A DNA stretch of 64,000 nt from Hanleya hanleyi (lineage: Eukaryota; Mollusca; Polyplacophora; Lepidopleurida; Hanleyidae): contig JAVTVY010045423.1 of NCBI GenBank assembly GCA_036873755.1, forward strand, positions 143,488 through 207,487. Reading direction: 5' to 3'. The notes beneath the pieces are model-generated. The model was not told the origin of the DNA. It did not search any database and saw only the letters and a program-made list of their open reading frames with translations. Positions 9,896 to 22,189 of this stretch are shown piece by piece. The position numbers and the translations under genes are program-made. Every line of letters starts with the position of its first letter. Positions within the stretch are counted from its first letter, which is position 1.

Positions 9896-11690
9896 TTTGT
9901 CAAAACAAGCAGCACTGGAAATTAGAACACATCATAATACATGCACAATTACTACGATAAAAGCATGGTGGCTGAAAAGTCGATTTTTATTTAAAAGTAT
10001 GGTGGCTAAAAAGTCGATATTTCACATATCTCCACTGACCAAAGTTCAATGAAACTCTCGCAGAGAGATCATGCAACTCAAACAAACCGAAAAGAAAATT
10101 ATTGGAGGGCAAGAAAATGGTGATAATAACCACAGCAGTAACCACGCCACAAAATGCATAATTCATTAGAATGATATCCATAGCAAGTTCATAGCATAGT
10201 CCGTATTCATAGCTTAGTTCGTTATCCGCAATATCAGTCAAATATCTTAAATCATTATCCAATTATCATATAGTCCATGTCCATAGCGAAGTGTTGTAAT
10301 TCCACATTCATCAAAATTTCTGCAACTCAAATACTCCAAATACCTTATACATCATGCTAGTCATATCGCGAGTGTGCACATATCAAGTATGACCAGAACA
10401 AGTGCTTGATAACTCCTTCGAGTACCTCAGCTGCGAAGGCAAAACAGTTTACCAAAACATTACACACACAAAAAAAATTGTCAAAACACAACATGAAATA
10501 CAAAACAATTTGCCAAACATAACACGAAAACAAAACAAAAATGGTCAAACAAAACAAAATACACGTAGAACAGAATTAAATGTACTAGACTTCTTTAGCA
10601 TGGCCAATGCTAAGTCATACCTCATCCTGAATGGTTAACAGTAGGACCTTACGTTACTCATTATGAAAACCAGAAGTGTTATTGGTCGACATGGACACAA
10701 TAAATACTGCGCTTGAAATAAGTTGTCAATACGCGTTAATTGAAACCAATTCGCCATCTAACGTCTTAGACATATCTGAGGATCCAAATAATAATAATAA
10801 AATTCAGGATGATACCATAAACAATAAAAAATAACCAGGCTCCTACAGCCTAACCGGGGATTGTAAGGGCTCCACAGCCTACATCGACCAGGCTCTCATG
10901 GCCTACCAGGCTTACAGCCTACCAATCGTTATATGCTACAATAACTAGAACGTACTCAGTGTCTCAAGGACCTATCACTATATACGCGATAACCTTAGTT
11001 TCATTTAGCATGAATGCTTTAAGTGTTTAGCTTTCCAGCTACATTAGCTATTATGGATACCGATCGCGATAAAATCATCCAAAGTTCAAAGGTTGGGTTT
11101 ACCAATCTTGAAACCACTAAATTCATCAGTCACAAAGTTCATGCAATCCACTAGTTTTATCGTTGATTTATCAACTTGACTAGGCATGCAGTGTTATCGA
11201 TAATAAACAAAAAACGCGCACAATATACGAAAGATGCCAACAGTTCATATAAGGCGTTACCATGGCACACATGAGATGATTGTTCAATAGATGGCACCAA
11301 CCTGTCTGAGGATTCAGTCCGAAATGTTCCAAGAAATGTATGGAAATACGTCTCAGAGTTCGTTAGGGCATGACCCATTTCTGTAAACTGTAAGCCGTTT
11401 CATTACACGCATTATTGTTAATCAATGGAAAAGTCACAGCGTCAGGCAGAAAGTTCGGAGAAGTCCATGCAGGGCATATATCACAACACAGTTATGTTCA
11501 ATCACTAGCCATAAGGCTCTGTTAAGCGAAACAAATCAAACTCTACCTGTAGACACTGTATCTGCAAAATGGACTCGTTCCGTAGGTTTTCGTCACACAC
11601 AGCCACTTCACCAACGAAGAGGTGAAGCACGGGAATCCACAAACATGACACTGTCGAACAATTTAGTTAGGGTGGCCTTGACTGAATTTT
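9896..11690. other. No gene seen; short CAGGCT-type repeats
   Basis: 10840-10930 holds degenerate repeats of CAGGCTN(4-8)CAGCCTAC. 10450-10560 is rich in AAACA. Other frames are short and unrecognised. Confidence 0.4.
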
Positions 11691-11770
11691 TTGTTAACTG
11701 TTCAAGGCTCAAAACACATACACCATAGAGATGGCAATTTTACATACCTGGATAGTTTCTGTGCAGTCGT

Positions 11771-12412
11771 GTGCATCAGTTTGGAAGCCAGCCTACTCAG
11801 AACCATGAGGCAGTTCAAGGAAAACATACACGAGGAGGAATTGAAGAGGATTGCACACTCCAACACGCGGGAACCACACGGAAACCAAGCGTTTTCACTA
11901 GTCACCGTCCGGGGGACCTTGTCGTCCGCGACTACTCCATTGAGTGCAGGAATAGAAAGGGAGTCCGATGCAAGAAAATGAGGAACCACTCCACCGTGCG
12001 ACGTTCAGACGACAACTGTTGAGAAACTTTACAAGAGTTCCGACGATCCTTGCTGTGGTCGTGCACGTCCACACTAGCTGACGTCGAGGAACTGGTGAAA
12101 GGAAGCCACAAGAGAGGAGAAATGGCTGGAAACAACCGCGGTGTCGATGTCACCGTAACAGCAGAGGAGATGGAAAGAGACGATCCTGACTATGACAGGA
12201 AGAACTACAATAAAGTAACGAAAGTCCTTGAGCTCACCGCACCGACCTCGGGAAAAGGAATAAGGAAGAGGGAGGGTGCAGTAACGGCGGGACAGCGTGG
12301 TCAATTGTCACCATCAATAGTTCTGTTCCAGACGGGTCGTCAGAATATGAAGAAACTGTCAGCAAGTCGTGGACAGGAAAAATGCCAGGCCACCGTAAGG
12401 ACGTCCTCCTGA
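11771..12412 (+). pseudogene. Possible Gypsy-like pol C-terminal remnant
   Basis: One frame stays open for 214 codons apart from a single TGA at 12020-12022, and the region is richer in GC than its flanks. It includes HRPGDLVVRDYSIECRNRKG, which resembles the PGDxVxVRDY segment in the C-terminal part of Gypsy-type integrases, followed by a charged tail ending in GQEKCQATVRTSS. A strong purine tract (12413-12431) followed by TGTCACACTC comes right after the stop, where a polypurine tract and LTR start would be expected. No catalytic integrase, RT or protease motif is visible, so the assignment is tentative. The frame could belong to another repeat class. Confidence 0.3.
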
Positions 12413-12431
12413 AGGGAGGGAGGGGAGGGAA
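12413..12431 (+). promoter_or_regulatory. Candidate polypurine tract
   Basis: GAAGGGAGGGAGGGGAGGG immediately after the stop codon of the preceding frame and ~13 bp before TGTCACACTC. The position suits second-strand priming of an LTR retroelement, if the upstream remnant is one. No downstream LTR boundary was identified. Confidence 0.3.
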
Positions 12432-12676
12432 TTTGGCTTAATGTCACACTCAAGTTTGTTTCACTCCTGAAGGGATGCGAGGCTACCACCACCGATATAG
12501 CGCCAAAGAAGTTGAAGAATGTAGATTTGTCAATGTAATGCAATCGAAAGAAATGCGTGGAAACTCTCAGAAGCTGTCGTTCACTGATGTTTTCGTTCTA
12601 TCCGGAAATTTTTCGTATCTGCAGCTAGATTGCCAATGTAATGAGCGCGGTGATATCGTTGGAACATTCTCTTGTA

Positions 12677-13165
12677 TGGGGCGTCAACATTCCCGTGAGA
12701 AATAACATAAACCATCAGGGTTTCTCTGGACTTAAAATGGAGAACAACACAACTAGAATTTCTGAAGATACAATTTTTACTATATATATGCATTTCGAAC
12801 CAGCTACGACAATTCGCGTAATTTGAGAAATCTACCGGTGGCAATAGGAGACTATGATGGAATAATGTCTGATTTGAAATCTCCAAATATTCACTATACT
12901 GCCCTGTATGAATGTGTTTACAATAAAGGTGCATGCTGACTCATCAAATTCCCAGTACAGTTATGACAATGAAATTGGTTAACTGTCTCCACATTAACAT
13001 GCACATCAGACTCGGAATTCAGAAAGTTTAAATTCAATGCAGTTACACAACTATGCAATTAAAACCATCAACGGAAATTATATAACTGTTTATCACAAGT
13101 AACTGTGCACATTGATATTTTACAATACCTGACCTTTGAGGTCATGGAATGGAATATCGGCAATA
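12677..13165 (+). repeat. Direct repeat, copy 2 (~0.5 kb)
   Basis: Second copy of the sequence at 9381-9895, starting TGGGGCGTCAACATTCCCG and ending near GGAATGGAATATCGGCAA. It lies 3.3 kb downstream in the same orientation. Confidence 0.8.
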
Positions 13166-13282
13166 GCGTTGTCCATACTTCATGTAAGTAAACCCGAGAT
13201 GAAATCCTTTCCTCAATGGACTTCTGTGTTACCATTTAAAAACACATTCAGAAAAAAACCAACTGAATTTTTTTGTAAAAAT

Positions 13283-13575
13283 GACCACGGATCTGCTCAT
13301 CGGACACATCAGATGAGCTATTTGTTTGAGCTGATCTGTCATCACAGCTCCCGATCTAGCGTATCTAATTCCGCTTATGCCGGTGCTAGGGCCGTGTGGA
13401 TACTTCATATAGTCTCCACATGAACATCTGTAATAAAAGCGCGGCTGAGATATCCACCGAATTCTCGGGTCTGAATGTAAGGTGCCAAGAGAAGCTTTCC
13501 TGATGGTTGCTTTTCAGTCGCAAAACGTTGTCATTTCTTCCCACCTCTTGTATATCGCTCTAATTTATTACCTGT
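13283..13575 (+). repeat. Retroelement tail repeat, copy 1
   Basis: Contains AGATGAGCTATTTGTTTGAG, then CTAATTCCGCTTATGCCGGT, then AATAAAAGCGCGGCTGAGATA and CCACCTCTTGTATATCGCTC. The CTAATTCCGCTTAACCCGG and AAAAGCGTGACTGAGATAC motifs at the 3' end of the RT gene in Penelope-like copy B (56660-56780) are clearly related. This is best read as the 3' tail of a 5'-truncated relative. Confidence 0.6.
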
Positions 13576-13769
13576 ATATGGTAGGATTCTGCTGGTTGTA
13601 TTCTACTGTTAGTCTCCGAGGTCCACCATCTGTACACGTCATTCGACAAATATATGTAGGTTTATTGTTTTAGTGGAAAATTTAAGCCGTACGACGTCGG
13701 GCATTACAAGTTAGTTTTCTGTTTATTCTTGCATTTACCAGGTTGATGCGTTTATTCCATCGGACGTCT

Positions 13770-14080
13770 TCGATGCTCATCCATTAACATTAGATGAGCT
13801 GTTTGTTTGAGCTGATCTGTCATCACAGCTCCCAAGCTAGCGTATCTAATTCCGCTTAAGCCGGTGCTAGGGGCCGTGTGGAAGTTCATCGTCTCCACAT
13901 TAACAGCTACAATAAAAGCGCGGCTGAAATACTAAGGCTACGTCCGAGATTTCACCGTATTCTCGGGTTTGAATCTGAGGTGCCAACGAAAGCTTTCCTG
14001 TGGAGTCTTATGGCTGGTTTCTAGTCGCCAGACGTCGTCATTTTTTCCACCTATTGAATATCGCTCCAATACATACAATA
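13770..14080 (+). repeat. Retroelement tail repeat, copy 2
   Basis: Second copy, ~485 bp downstream and in the same orientation. It also carries AAGGCTACGTCCGAGATTTC and CGTATTCTCGGG, which recur at 57690-57730, so three truncated tails of this family occur in the window. Confidence 0.6.
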
Positions 14081-15414
14081 CATCTTGCCAAGCTCAAAAA
14101 CGCTGAGAAAACACGCTGGTGATATAAAACACATGACCAAAGATCCAGAAGAATAGATACAATCATCACCAAATTAACAGAAATCAACTCCCACCTCATC
14201 TGGAAATAACAAAAATTAAATCTATATTAAATTCCCACAGAGACAATGTTTCGAAAATAGCAAGACCAGTACACCAAATGTACCGCTTCTTTATGCTTTT
14301 TGACTTACATTTATGGGATCAAACTATAAAATAATGGGTATAAAAGAGTGGTCAAGTGGTATAAGAAAAATGACATTTAGCCTTCTCTAGGTTCTACATC
14401 AATAAGCCTGCAACTCAAAAGATGTTTTCAGGGATTTGTTTTTTGCTAAAAATAATACTTACCCATAATGTTGTTGGTTAAATCCATACTAATTAATAAT
14501 TACTACGTTGCTATAGTACCATAGTAATTATATTGTTTGCCATACTTGTACTGTTTACGAGTCGTACAATAAACATATCATTGCAATCAACATTCTGAGA
14601 TCCCTCCACCGCCTGGGGGATAACCGGACATATGCGATATAGTTTACCTGTTGCATGCCTCGCCAAGACCGCCTCGAGATTTTTTTTATATTTGTGGGGG
14701 CGGGGGCTTGATTGAAGACGACTTACTCATATGCCTTAAGATTTTTATTGGTGCGAAACTCAAAAGGTGGCGATGAACCTCCAGTCCACGAGTAACTGAA
14801 TTTATGGATAGATCTGGATTAATCTGAATAAAGCAGATACAGAAACCTATTCTCTGCGGCCAGTGATCTAGTGCTTTTATAGCAAAACAAAAAGTAGTGC
14901 GGTTGTGGGCGTGACGTAGACATATTTAGATCCATTGAAGTAGGAACCGAAAAAATTCAGCACTTATCAAACTGTCGAATTTTATGAACAATACAGGGGA
15001 CATTTATTTTTTTGGGCAAAATTTAAAACAAGTTCCATTGTTCAATTCATTCAAAATATCTTCCAGTCATGATGGTAGTTCATCTTTTAACTGCAAGTAT
15101 AGTGTCATACCTGTCATAAGAAAAACATGATCAAACATCATTCTCTCAGGGCTTTTTTTCTTGCATTGAGAATCGATGATGAGTTATGTTCTTGGCGATT
15201 CCTCATCAATTAAATGTCCTATTTGAGTCAAAGACTATCTATTTTGCCAGAATTCAGGGACTTGAATATTTACACTAATTTGGATGCATTGCCCTGCCTA
15301 AATAAAGGTTGCCGCGCCGAATAGAGGTTGTGCCTAAATTAGAATAATCTAAAGCCCTGCACTACACACATGGAAGATAGAGTTCTGGCATCCTCCCTAG
15401 TCATTGTTCGCCTG
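14081..15414. other. No gene seen
   Basis: Unpatterned AT-rich sequence with no frame of interest. It holds a short G-rich tract near 14695-14707. Confidence 0.4.
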
Positions 15415-16165
15415 ACAAAGCTTATAGAGGGTGATGTCGTAATGTATTTGTGTTAACTCGGACAAAGCTGACAGAGGGTGATGTCGTAATGCATTTGTGT
15501 TAACTCGGACAAAGCTGACAGAGGGTGATGTCGTAATGTATTTGTGTTAACTCGGACAAGGCTGACAGAGGGTGATGTCGTAATGTATTTGTGTTAACTC
15601 GGACAAAGCTGACAGAGAGTGATGTCGTAACGTATTTATGTTAACTCTGACAAAGGTCAAGAGGGTGATGTCGTAATGTATTTGTGTTAACTCGGACAAA
15701 GGTCAAGAGGGTGATGTCGTACTGTATTTGTTTTAACTCGGACAAAGGTCAAGAGGGTGATGTCGTAATGTATTTGTGTTAACTCGGGCAAAGGTCAAGA
15801 GGGTGATGTAGTGTATTTCTGTTAACTCGGACAAAGCTGACAGATGGTGATGTCGTAATGTATTTGTGTTAACTCGGACAAAGCTGACAGGGGGTGATGT
15901 CGTAATGTATTTGTGTTAACTCTGACAAAGGTCAAGAGGGTGATGTCGTAACGTATTTGTGTTAACTCGGACAAAGGTCGAGAGGGCGATGTCGTAATGT
16001 ATTTGTGTTAACTCGGACAAAGGTCAAGAGGGTGATGTAATGTATTTGTGTTAACTCGGACAAAGGTCAAGAGGGTGATGTCGTAATATATTTGTGTTAA
16101 CTCGGACAAAGGTCAAGAGGGTGATGTCGTAATGTATTTGTGTTAACTCGGACAAAGGTCAAAAA
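15415..16165 (+). repeat. Minisatellite, ~44-47-bp unit, ~16 copies
   Basis: Consensus GACAAAGCTGACAGAGGGTG followed by ATGTCGTAATGTATTTGTGT and TAACTCG. Two unit types exist. One has GCTGACAGAGG (units 2-5, 10, 11). The other is slightly shorter with GGTCAAGAGG (units 6-9, 12-16). They occur in blocks, which implies repeated segmental expansion. Confidence 0.95.
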
Positions 16166-18064
16166 TATGATCAGAGGTATGTGCGGTTAAACATTTCGCA
16201 ATTGGAATGGGCATGGGATGTGAGCGATACACTTACTGACCGGCTGTTAACTCTATACGGCCTCAGTGACTTTTGTTCGCTTGAACAGGAATATATTTTG
16301 ACGTTACCCTACGGAATTGAGCCCCGGTACACGTAACAACTATAATGGAGTTTTATATTTGAAGTTATTTCAAAAGTGATATATTATTAATATCACGGAG
16401 TAATGGAGTAATTTTGTAACACACACTGCAAAAGAAAATTTATGCAGAACAAACCATTGATATTTGGCAAGTTCCAAAGTAGATCACTAATTAACAGGGG
16501 CAATTAATTAATTAATAGTACCTTATGTGATTGTAAATATTCGAGTGTACAACACTTTGCCTGTTTCTTCCATATGCGGATATGCATATAGACATTATTT
16601 TACCATTTAGTCAGCACCCGGCTTGTCGGAGTAAAACAAATCCGCATTAATCTCGAGTGTCATTAATTCTACGGAAGCCTGGAATCGCCTTGAATGCCCG
16701 TGAGACCGGATAATGGAACGACACTAAGCATGTGTTGGACGCAAGAGTCGAAGTCTTAGACGTCTTGAGTTGATAAAAGTCGGGAGCGAACACTACCGCC
16801 GCTAGATCTGTCACCGAAAGCCATACTTATCCCGAGAACGCGTAGTTTATAGGGATAGCAATCCGCGCGAGCGTTTTTGGCCGAACACCGCTACAGACCG
16901 TTAGACATTGAGGCAATTCCGATGGTAATAGGGACATGCCTTAATTTCATCGTGGCGAGTATCAAGGGACGTATTTGCCAGCTTGTGGTAAATACAGCAG
17001 GCTGACTAAGCTATAAGCCTTGGCCAATTGAGGTTACTCGTCAACAACGCCAATACATCCATAGCCAATTCCCGGTCACGACTGTTACCGCGCCATTATT
17101 GACTCGTTACTGATACAAGACATTCGGAAACAGCTGTTTGTGGACGAACAATATTCAGAAACAATTTCAGCGTGGTCGGCTACATTTTGACATATTGTTC
17201 AAAACTGAGCAATTTGTATTCCAAAACTGAACTGAGTCTATCATATCGGTAAAAGAATCTATAAATTCATGGTCCCGTGCATTAGTGATCGGAGTTCGTG
17301 AATATTATGGAAATTGATTAAAGTACCAGACCGGGTCAGGAGATTACAAGAGTACCGTATAAGCATTTCCGGTCGTATCTGTGGCTTTAGTGAGTGTGAT
17401 TCCACGCTAAGACGTTTCCGTATTCCTCTAACATTTTATTGTTCACGGTAGCGTTATCGGATCTACGCAGACTGCCGATGGTTGACAGCCAACCAAGTTA
17501 ACGGTATTATTCCTCCAAAAGTTCCTGCTGCATCTAGCTGGAATATCGACCCAAAATTCTGGTGTCATCAGAAAGACCGTGAACACAACCAACAATACAT
17601 GTTGCTTTCCAAAGCTCATTTTGGTGGAATATTGTTCGTCGATATAGTTGGCTACAGCCTGTAATATCCAGAACTGCTGTTATCCTTGTACATAACCTAT
17701 TGTTTCACCAATGCGCAATTTCTGACCATTCTCTCTGGCTGTCTGATAAGCATGGGGGTGTTTCTGATTGGAGCATAGACTAAGCTTCTAGATTAGCTAG
17801 ACCGTAGTTGCAGGCTGCATTTTCAGTTCATTCGTCCGATAGACACGGCTATTCGAACACAGGGACCGATAATTTCCACGTGCCACCAGGGACCGAACTC
17901 TACATCCTATAGTCAGGGTGTTGCGCCTTTATCCTGTTACGACGTCGTGGATATTGTAGCTTCACGGATGATAGCACTGCGTCGGAATATCGCCTGTTCT
18001 GAAATCGTGACCAGCTTACTGAAGGATATTTGAATTAGTGTCATAGACTTTTAACTATCCAAGA
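16166..18064. other. Apparently single-copy region upstream of a candidate exon
   Basis: No repeat partner, MITE or retroelement motif was seen here, unlike most of the window. It could hold the 5' flank of the candidate gene at 18065. No clear TATA box is visible within 100 bp of the ATG. Confidence 0.35.
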
Positions 18065-18155
18065 ATGGAGGAATATACATCATCGAGACGCAGTATTCAC
18101 TTGGCCATTAGGTATACCTTCATGGGGCTGGTCCTCTTGGCGCTCTTTGCAGAAG
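18065..18155 (+). CDS. Candidate first coding exon of a secreted or membrane protein
   Basis: ATG at 18065 in the context AAGAATGGA opens a frame reading MEEYTSSRRSIHLAIRYTFM and then GLVLLALFAE. That is a charged N-terminus followed by a hydrophobic core of ~11 residues ending in small residues, as in a signal peptide or signal anchor. The frame meets GAAG/GTAAGTTTTG at 18155/18156, a near-consensus splice donor, leaving phase 1. It lies in one of the few repeat-poor stretches of the window. No second exon could be identified: the sequence after 18300 turns T-rich and then into a minisatellite, so any intron is long. The gene identity is unknown, and the exon call is inference from the donor plus the signal-like peptide. 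Confidence 0.4.
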
Positions 18156-18649
18156 GTAAGTTTTGTGTGTTAATTGTCGATTCCATAAATGCATTGATCG
18201 CCCACCTGCCCACCTCGCCCAGACGTCCGCCTTCCAAGCCATCAATATAGATGGCCACTACATCTTATATGCTGCAATCTTGACCGATTTAAATTTACAA
18301 TTGAGCGGGTGTTTTTTGTGTGTGTGGTTTTTTTTTGTTTTTTGTTTTTTTTTAATTAAAATTATCGGCATCGCCTAATTCACAATTTCCCGCCATTGTG
18401 AAAGTTTATTGTTTTAGTTGGGGAAAGTATGTTCTATTTTCGAGACAACTACATCGAATATCTTCGTACATACGGTATCCCAACCCTTGGCTGAACATTA
18501 TTGGCGGTCTAGGTTGAATGGCCCGCCGCGTTGTATAATTGGATGCTCCTAAAACCAACTAGATCCAAACAGAAATGCGAATGTATATATGAACAAATAT
18601 GCAAACCGAAGTTTTATGTTCCACCTAATCCGAGATTCCTCTAACCCCT

Positions 18650-19345
18650 GGCCATGACAGCAGATAGTATATTACAGATTGTCTTTGGACAATGGCCCAG
18701 AACAATGACCTTGACCACGACAACAGATAGTATATTACAGATTGTCTTTGGACAATGGCCCAGAACAATAGCCTTGGCCACGCCAACAGATGGTAATTAC
18801 AGATTGTCTTTGGACAATGGCTCAGAATAATGGCCTTATTACAGATTGTCTTTGGACAATAACTCAGAACAATGACCGTGGCCACGACAACAGATAGTAT
18901 ATTACAGATTGTCTTTGGACAATGACCCAGAACAATGGCCTTGGCCACGCCAACAGATGATAAATTACAGATAGTCTTTGGACAATGGCTCAGAATAATG
19001 GCCTTATTACAGATTGTCTTTGGACAATAACTCAGAACAATGGCCTTGGCCACGACAACAGATATTATATTACAGATTGTCTTAGGACAATGGCCCAGGG
19101 CAATGGCCTTAGCCACGACAACAGATGGTATGTTACAGATTGTCTTTGGACAATGGCACAGAACAATGGCTTTGGCCATGACAATAGATAGTATATTACA
19201 GATTGTCTTTGGACAATGGCCCAGAACAATGGTCTTGGCCACGACAACAAATAGCCTATTACAGATTGTTTTTGGGCAATGGCCCAGAACAATGGCCTTG
19301 ACCACGAAAACAAATTGCATATTACAGATTATCTTTGGACATGAC
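18650..19345. repeat. Minisatellite, ~62-bp unit, ~11 copies
   Basis: Built from TTACAGATTGTCTTTGGACA, ATGGCCCAGAACAATGGCCT and TGGCCACGACAACAGATAGT, with some units shortened by ~20 bp (for example near 18835 and 19005). Long open frames on both strands (up to 277 codons on minus) are by-products of the unit having few stops, not genes. Confidence 0.95.
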
Positions 19346-20231
19346 AACAACGGATTTACTATATGTCGTCGTGGCCAGGGGTTAGCGAAAGCTCGGACAT
19401 TTTTCAACCATGTTGCCCAGTGCATAGGGATGACTTTACAATGGTAATTGTCTGTCAAGAGAGCGCAAGGGAATTCCTAGCTTACAATTGCTTCTGACTG
19501 GCGAGGATCAGGAAAGGAGATTCGGGACAGACGGGACAGAATACCCAGCATGTACTAATTAACCAATCATTAATTACTCGTTCATATATCAATTAGCAAG
19601 ACCAGGTAGACCACAGAAGAGCCACAATTCCTATTTCCTAGTTATAATAGTCCCTATCTAGGTACACAGAGAGAGTATACCTGCATCAGGGCAATAACCT
19701 GCTATAATACCCAATACAGGATTTACTGAGATCGCAATAGCCGTATAGTCTGTATATATACTTACACTATTATATACCAGTAATTCAATCTTGTTCACTT
19801 AAGTCACATGCGGAATGCATACCATCAGAAACTGGATCTATATAGATTTATTGATTTATTGATATCATCGACTGATTTGCTGATATCAAATCAATCGATA
19901 TGCTGATATCTGCAACTGATTTAGTGATGTCACCGAATGTTTTGATGATATCGTCAAGTCAGTGATGATATCGGTATATCCTGTTTTAACAGACGGGTTC
20001 GCGTCGCAAGGTAACAACGGTATATTCTTTCTAACATTGAACCCATATTCTAGAGTGTGTTTCTTTACCCTGTAGTGTATTTACGGAACCACGAATCGAC
20101 AAGAAATCACACAATAGCTAGTTTATGTTGCTTACTTTACTCTGTATGAATATCGTGGGTAATAAGTATAGAGCTAAGGCCCTCACAAAGTATTGGTTTG
20201 CTCATCACATAATCTATAGAATTACAGAAAT
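19346..20231. other. No gene seen; GATATC/TGAT-rich stretch
   Basis: 19850-19980 contains about eight TGATATC or related elements (TTTGCTGATATCAAATC and similar), a degenerate simple-repeat tract. The rest is unpatterned. Confidence 0.4.
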
Positions 20232-20346
20232 AAAACACTACAGTTATGTGGTATACACTGGGTATTTATGCCTATACACTATATAGAATACTCTACCATT
20301 GCAAAGGCCTATATACCCAGTGTATACTACAGATCTGTAGTGTATT
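20232..20346. mobile_element. Short MITE with ~40-bp inverted ends
   Basis: AACACTACAG ... GTATACACTGGGTAT at the left is mirrored by ATACCCAGTGTATAC ... CTGTAGTGTATT at the right. Total length ~115 bp, with no coding capacity. Confidence 0.7.
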
Positions 20347-20829
20347 TAATTATTTTTCCTGGACTACGTGATCAATAAACACAAAGTTTTCGAGTGCCTT
20401 TTGTATAGTGTCATCTGAATAGAAATTAGCTCATAATCAATTAATTTAAGCAGTTGTAATCAATTAATTTTTGGACAAAAGAATTCGTGTACCGGTATTC
20501 AAGAGACGACATATTTACGATTTACCAGTCAAAAGTAAGATGGTCTAGCTCCAGCCAGCCGAAGCGATTTGTTTGAATATCAGATGATAGATTGTCGTTA
20601 CAATCGACGTTACAGCACCACGCCAAAGCTCCTTTTGCTTTTTCTCAACGATAGTCCTCTTGGGTCATCGATGCATGTTTTTTCTCGTATATTTCGACCA
20701 TTAGGTTTATGTCGTTTATCAGAACATGTTCTGGGTTAAATTGGACGTATGGAGACTGGTTCATCGAAATGAGTCTGCGATTATGATTAATTTCGATAAA
20801 TACCGTTTTTGGATATTGTACGCAATAGC
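20347..20829. other. No gene seen
   Basis: AT-rich, with no recognised repeat or frame. Confidence 0.35.
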
Positions 20830-21031
20830 TATGAAGGCCCATATATATCCCACCCGTATGATGGCCGAGAATTGTTCTCGCGACTGAGCTGTGAAGGCGC
20901 ATATGTATCACACTCGGGAATTACCCCTGTGATTGAGCTATGAAGGACCCTAGGTATCACACCCGGGAATTGTCCCCATGACTGAACTATGAAGGCTCCT
21001 AGGTGTCACACCCGGGAATTGTCCCCGTGTC
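20830..21031 (-). repeat. Degenerate tandem repeat, 49-bp period
   Basis: ATGAAGG...CTAGGTATCACACCCGGGAATTGTCCCC units begin at 20891, 20940 and 20989, with a more diverged unit at 20830. The first is interrupted by an extra ~12 bp. Confidence 0.8.
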
Positions 21032-22008
21032 ATACGTTTTTTTCGATTGTATGAAGCACACGACCTCTTCCTCTCCCGCCTTGTAAAATAGAATCTCCCA
21101 ATGAACACCTGCACTTGACACATGTACATTCCACACAACCGTGCTAAAACACTCAATAATTGCACGGTTAGCAAGTTGTTATAGACACAAGTGTCATAGA
21201 ATACTGAATATTCACGTCTCACAAATTCAGGAGTATACGACTGCAGCAAGTACACGTATGTGATTCAGTTCGAGCCCAGCTGGTCATTGTGTGAAAGTTT
21301 GTCAGTTACTTGACGACGGGCGGTGGTTCTCTCCGGGTACTCTGGCTTCCTGCACCAACCAAACTGACCGTCACCATATGAATGAAACAACCTTGAGTGT
21401 GACATTAAGTCAAATCCCCCCCCCCCCCCACATTCTGACTAAACTTGATTGACTTCAATCAATCAACAATTCATGGAAATGTTAATATGATTGGACAGCC
21501 CAGTGACTTCAAGACTATTACTTCGTCTTCCAAATTGACCTCTTGGATATGTCATGCAATATCCGCTGAAACAGAGGACAAAACCCCAAATTTTCTTCTG
21601 ATGAGACGTGAACAAATAAAACATGAATTTAAAACGAAATAGAATCCGGAAGAGAACATTTTTTGTTTTATATTATTCCGAAATTCAGTATATATGTCCA
21701 CAAATAGTTGGATTCAGCACTGTGTGCATTGAATGCTTATTGCCTGCCTGTTATTAATAATCCATTATGCCCCTTCCTGAGAAAACTTTTAGTCAAAATA
21801 CTTTAATAAAAAAGGAATGAAGTGAGCTTATTAACTATATATGTATCTTATACATAGCGCACAAGCCCAGGTGCAAATGATTGTGGGAAATTCGAGATTG
21901 TGACCATTCATGCGACCTTCTCAGTAAGTTGCGTTCCCGATGCTTTCGCACTCCTCTTGCTTCGAAGTGTATACCACTAATCAATTCTGCCTAGACCTAC
22001 CTCTCTAA
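21032..22008. other. No gene seen; poly-C tract
   Basis: Contains a 13-16-base C run near 21416-21431. Otherwise there are short unrecognised frames only. Confidence 0.4.
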
Positions 22009-22085
22009 AATGGAGGTAAAAAGGTTGTTTTTGCTCAATAACTTCCGAGTTATTGCCCATGACATTCCAAAATCTTCAAGTGGTT
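22009..22085 (+). repeat. Fragment of the CTCTCTAAAATG MITE family
   Basis: CTCTCTAAAATGGAGGTAAA and GTTGTTTTTGCTCAATAA match the left arm of the foldback at 46750-47060. The right arm is missing here. Confidence 0.6.
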
Positions 22086-22189
22086 TAGCTTTGCATTGTT
22101 ACATGTCGTAACTGTGATTTTCGAATTAAATTGAGCATAGTCTAATGATTAATATAGAGAACAAAACATGTCGTCTATTATTAAGCAAA

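Noticed and set aside
9381..13165. Calling the 0.5-kb direct repeats LTRs
   Set aside because: No TG...CA ends shared by both copies, no primer-binding site after copy 1 and no purine tract directly before copy 2.
18625..19458. 277-codon minus-strand frame with repeated VLGHCPKTICN motif
   Set aside because: It is a by-product of a stop-free minisatellite unit. The other strand is equally open and unit-length changes break the periodicity.
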